Shown here: positions 61,249 to 64,000 of the stretch, in pieces
How the letters are laid out: each line of letters begins with the position of its first letter
Numbering within the stretch: position 1 is the stretch's first letter
DNA from: Mesorhizobium sp. B2-7-2
Lineage (GTDB): Bacteria > Pseudomonadota > Alphaproteobacteria > Rhizobiales > Rhizobiaceae
Assembly: GCF_006440775.1 (NCBI RefSeq)
Contig: NZ_VFTZ01000006.1
Coordinates: 62,001 to 126,000 of the forward strand
DNA: 64,000 nucleotides
Direction: 5' to 3'
Notes under the pieces: generated by a model
Told to the model about the DNA's origin: nothing
Database searches by the model: none
Seen by the model: only the letters and a program-made list of their open reading frames with translations
Position numbers and translations under genes: made by a program

Positions 61249-62112
61249 ATGATCGAGGACGCGGCAGGACGGACATTGGTCCGGGCGGCAATGAAGGCTC
61301 CGTATCTCGAGCGCGACGAGGAGCATGTCCTTGCGCTTCGTTGGAAGGAAGAGAACGACCAGCACGCGCTGCACAGAATCACTGTCGCCCATATGCGCCT
61401 TGTGATCTCCATGGCCTCGAAATTCCGCCATTACGGCCTGCCGCTCGGCGATCTCATTCAGGAGGGCCATGTCGGCCTGCTCGAGGCGGCCGCCCGTTTC
61501 GAACCCGCGCGCGAAGTACGCTTCTCGACCTATGCCACCTGGTGGATCCGCGCCTCGATGCAGGACTACATCCTGCGCAACTGGTCGATCGTGCGCGGCG
61601 GTACCAGTTCCGCGCAGAAGGCGCTGTTCTTCAATCTCAGGCGTCTGCGCGCGCGCCTCGCCAACGGCGCCGAGCCTCTCTCCAATGCCTCGCTCTACCG
61701 CGAGGTCTCGGCGGCGCTGGGCGTGCCGGAGGCCGACGTGGCGATGATGGATTCGCGCCTGTCTTCCCCCGACAGCTCGCTCAACGCGCCTTTGGCCGAC
61801 GAGAACGGCGCCGCCGAGCGGATGGATTTCCTGGTCTCCGAAGACCCGCTTCCCGACGAAATCGTCGGCGAGAGGATCGACGTCCAGCGCCGCGCTATCT
61901 GGCTGCGGAGCGCGCTCGGCGCGCTCAACGCCCGGGAGCTTCGCATCATCGAGGAACGCAGGCTGAGCGATGACGGCGCCACGCTGGAATCGCTTGGCGA
62001 ACAGCTCGGCATCTCCAAGGAGCGCGTCCGCCAGATCGAGGCGCGCGCCATGGAAAAGCTGAAGCTGGCGCTGGTGAAGCAAAACCCTGAATTCCTGGCG
62101 GAAGCCGCCTAA
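61249..62112 (+). CDS. rpoH2: RNA polymerase sigma factor, RpoH (sigma-32) family
   Basis: A 287-residue alternative sigma factor. Region 2 includes GDLIQEGHVGLLEAAARFEP and FSTYATWWIRASMQDYILRN. The RpoH box is present as SSAQKALFFNLRRLRARLAN. Region 4 near the C-terminus is LNARELRIIEERRLSDDGAT LESLGEQLGISKERVRQIEA RAMEKLKLAL. A typical rhizobial RpoH paralogue of the heat/oxidative stress type, often called RpoH2. AAAAGGAGCCGGC before ATG 61249 fixes the start. Divergent from the ABC operon; downstream are composite repeats. No anti-sigma gene adjacent. Confidence 0.88.
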   Translation: MIEDAAGRTLVRAAMKAPYLERDEEHVLALRWKEENDQHALHRITVAHMRLVISMASKFRHYGLPLGDLIQEGHVGLLEAAARFEPAREVRFSTYATWWIRASMQDYILRNWSIVRGGTSSAQKALFFNLRRLRARLANGAEPLSNASLYREVSAALGVPEADVAMMDSRLSSPDSSLNAPLADENGAAERMDFLVSEDPLPDEIVGERIDVQRRAIWLRSALGALNARELRIIEERRLSDDGATLESLGEQLGISKERVRQIEARAMEKLKLALVKQNPEFLAEAA

Positions 62113-62276
62113 AGTTAGTCCGGGCCAAACTCAAAGTCATCGGGGCGATTTTTCCTCGGTGATAACTAGTTCCCCGACACAGGGATTTTGAAAGGTTGCC
62201 GTTGGTGCAAGATTTTCCATTCATTTCCGTGCAATCAGCGCAAACGCCGGGGACTGGTTGAAGCCGCCCCAACGTC

Positions 62277-62459
62277 GTCATTCTATGGCGGAGCAAGGAG
62301 CGAAGCGACGCGCGCAGACCATAGAATCCATTCCGTGACTTGGAAGCGCCGCCACAGTGCAGAATTCTGCTCCGTTGCACGCCTTGGCGAAAGTAACGGA
62401 ATGGATTCCAGGGTCTCCGCGACGGAGCTTCGCTCCTGCTCCGCCCTGGAATGACGACC
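62277..62459. repeat. Composite extragenic palindromic repeat, full copy 3
   Basis: Left palindrome ATTCTATGG...CCATAGAAT (compensatory change relative to the ATTCTAGGG...CCCTAGAAT copy at 48991), core CATTCCGTGAC, GCAGAATTCTGC and right palindrome ATTCCAGGG...CCCTGGAAT. It fills the gap between the sigma factor and the caspase gene; the rest has no gene. Confidence 0.8.
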
Positions 62460-62628
62460 GCGATGGGCGTTTCGGCCAATCTCCAACTCGTGCCACCTGC
62501 CAACGCAAACAGAGCCGACCGGTCAAAATCCCTGTGCAGTGCTACTAGGATTGTGAGCTCTTTAACAGACTGTTGCGCCGCAATCGGCTTTCTGACTCCT
62601 CCAGATCACACCACATGGGGGATTTGCC

Positions 62629-64000
62629 ATGCTGCGATGCTGCGCGCTGATTGTAGCCTTGATCCTCGTGGGTCTCACGACATTCCAAGCGCATGCCGAT
62701 CGAAGGGTGGCCCTCGTGATCGGCAATTCTCAATACCGCGAAATCCCGACGCTCAAGAACCCGGACAAGGACGCGGAAAACGTATCGAGGACATTCCGGC
62801 TGGCCGGCTTCGAGGTGTTCGCCGCCAAGGACCTGACCAAGCTCCAGTTCGAAGAGCGGTTCCGTAACTATCTGGCGGCGGCGGACGGCGCCGATCTGGC
62901 GGTCGTCTACTATTCGGGGCACGGCTTCCAGATCGGCGGAGAGAACTTCCTGATCCCCGTCGACGCGTCGCTGAAAGATGCGGCCGACATGGAGGTCCAG
63001 GCCATCAAGGTCGACGACATATTGCGGCAGCTGCGCTCGAGATCGAAGGTCCAGATGATCATCCTCGACGCCTGTCGCAACGATCCTTTCCCGCGCAAGG
63101 ACTATTGGTTGCGCGACCAGTTGATCGTCAGCGGCGGCAGCGGCCTTGCGCAGGTGACAGGCTCGCAGAACACGCTGATTGCCTTTGCCACCGAGCCGGG
63201 GGCGGTCGCCTATGACGGGTCCGGCGACCTCAGCCCGTTTTCGTCGTCCTTCTCCCGCCGTGCGCTGGCGCCGGACCAGGAGATACGGTCGGTCATGGCG
63301 GCCGTCCGCCGCGACGTGGTCAAGGCCACCAACGGCAAGCAGGTTCCGTGGGAGAACTCCTCGCTGATCGACGACGTCGTGCTGATGCGCGGGGCGGAGC
63401 AACCCACGCCGCCGCCGTTGGACGCCGAGCAGGGCCAGCAGACGGCGGAACGCGGAATCCAGGTCGCCGATGCCGCCGAGGCGATTGGAAGTCGCGACAT
63501 CCGCGTCCCGCTCGGCGTCGGTCCGGTTCCGCTGAAATTGGATTTTCCGGCCAAGGATGCCGGGGTCAATCTCAAGCTTGCGAGCTACCCGGCGACCGGA
63601 ACGCTGTCCCTGCCGGATCGCGTGCTTTCGCCGCAATCGAGCCTGACGGCCGCCGAGCTCGACAAACTGCGCTACGAGCCGCAGATCGGTTCGGTCGCGC
63701 CCATCGAAGTCGGCTTCGATATCCGCGCGGGCAACGCGGCCAAGCAGGCGACGATGAAGCTATCGCCGGACGTCGACGCTTGCGACCGGGCAGCCGGCGC
63801 GCCGCTCGACTTGCAAGGCGTCGTCCAGGGCCTCACGCCGAATGAGATCGGCGGCGGGGCGGTGGAAGCCTGCGAGGCGGCGGTGAAAACCTATCCCGGC
63901 ATTGCCCGCTTCCATTACGAGCTCGGGCGGGCGCTTCTGGCGGCCGGCAAGGTCGACGAGGCCAGGAAGGCCATTCAGGATGCGGCCGACAAGGGATATG
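62629..64000 (+). CDS. Caspase family protein, incomplete at window end
   Basis: The frame runs from ATG 62629 past the end of the window (more than 457 residues). Signal peptide MLRCCALIVALILVGLTTFQ AHA. Caspase-fold protease domain about 28-245: RRVALVIGNSQYREIPTLKN, catalytic His98 in VVYYSGHGFQIGGENFLIPV and catalytic Cys149 in MIILDACRNDPFPRKDYW. A middle region of unclear family (about 270-400) is followed by VEACEAAVKTYPGIARFHYE LGRALLAAGKVDEARKAIQD, the start of Sel1/TPR-like repeats. An exported clan CD peptidase; the substrate is unknown and the end of the gene is outside the window. Confidence 0.88.
   Translation, partial: MLRCCALIVALILVGLTTFQAHADRRVALVIGNSQYREIPTLKNPDKDAENVSRTFRLAGFEVFAAKDLTKLQFEERFRNYLAAADGADLAVVYYSGHGFQIGGENFLIPVDASLKDAADMEVQAIKVDDILRQLRSRSKVQMIILDACRNDPFPRKDYWLRDQLIVSGGSGLAQVTGSQNTLIAFATEPGAVAYDGSGDLSPFSSSFSRRALAPDQEIRSVMAAVRRDVVKATNGKQVPWENSSLIDDVVLMRGAEQPTPPPLDAEQGQQTAERGIQVADAAEAIGSRDIRVPLGVGPVPLKLDFPAKDAGVNLKLASYPATGTLSLPDRVLSPQSSLTAAELDKLRYEPQIGSVAPIEVGFDIRAGNAAKQATMKLSPDVDACDRAAGAPLDLQGVVQGLTPNEIGGGAVEACEAAVKTYPGIARFHYELGRALLAAGKVDEARKAIQDAADKGY

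Noticed and set aside
33669..62459. Composite repeats as insertion sequences
   Set aside because: They have no transposase frame and their ends are palindromes; they resemble extragenic palindromic elements.

Overview
The window is a GC-rich, densely coding stretch of chromosome that looks like a rhizobium of the Mesorhizobium type (Alphaproteobacteria, Hyphomicrobiales). The grounds are the gene families: TrcR/DUF1013, DUF1127, DUF1192, DUF1244, DUF465, CarD, an RpoH-type sigma factor, type B L36, PhaR with phaA and phaB, and a helicase with an S4-domain protein. GANTC (CcrM) motifs and several families of palindromic intergenic repeats fit the same group. I saw no prophage, transposase, CRISPR array, rRNA or tRNA. 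The assignment comes from recognising families, not from a database search.

Layout: 1-3.9 kb has the tail of a probable K+/H+ antiporter, pgk, class I aldolase and a DUF899 protein. 3.9-5.6 kb is a small regulatory island: a tiny membrane protein, a DUF1127 protein and a WYL/YafY regulator, with two near-perfect 26-bp palindromes. 5.6-12.7 kb has trcR, a second DUF1127 gene, a quinone oxidoreductase, an MFS transporter with an ArsR regulator, an HxlR regulator divergent from a hydrolase, and rpmF. 12.8-16.9 kb has mtgA, a polyprenyl synthase, a tautomerase, an epoxide-hydrolase-like protein and an HXXEE membrane protein. 16.9-22.1 kb is a signalling block: a triple-PAS histidine kinase, two small paralogous proteins and a hybrid kinase. 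22.3-30.3 kb has a lytic transglycosylase with ispG, two divergent DUF465 genes, purEK, ykgO, a TPR protein and a hydrolase. 30.3-37.4 kb has pyk, DUF1036, an N-formylglutamate amidohydrolase, DUF1244, a second MFS transporter and a LysR/epimerase pair. 37.5-46.1 kb has an RND efflux pair, an aldehyde dehydrogenase, an AraC-GyrI regulator and a patatin. 46.6-52.1 kb is an acetyl-CoA node: a citrate synthase, a divergent HTH-citrate synthase fusion, phaR and phaAB. 52.2-58.3 kb has an origin-like intergenic region, a large helicase, an S4 protein, fdxA and carD. 58.5-64 kb has an amino-acid ABC transporter, an rpoH paralogue and the start of a caspase-fold protein.

Three observations deserve most attention. 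(1) The gene-free DNA at 52238-52684 holds two perfect DnaA boxes, eleven GANTC sites in 384 bp, four GTTAAC palindromes and a duplicated 23-bp module, yet it is not beside the usual alphaproteobacterial origin genes. (2) A TGC-rich motif in the phaR-phaA intergenic region recurs upstream of a DUF1127 gene, and two of its blocks recur between the citrate synthases, which suggests a PhaR regulon joining polyhydroxybutyrate synthesis to TCA entry. (3) A citrate-synthase-fold protein with an N-terminal DNA-binding domain is divergent from a citrate synthase whose catalytic Asp is replaced by Glu. This looks like a metabolic enzyme recruited as a regulator.

Genes with a short linking distance probably act together: pgk-fba in central carbon flow; ispG with the lytic transglycosylase; purE-purK overlapping by 4 bp; DUF1036-pyk overlapping by 4 bp; the RND adaptor and pump; phaA-phaB; the helicase and S4 protein; and the three ABC transporter genes, separated by an internal hairpin after the binding-protein gene.
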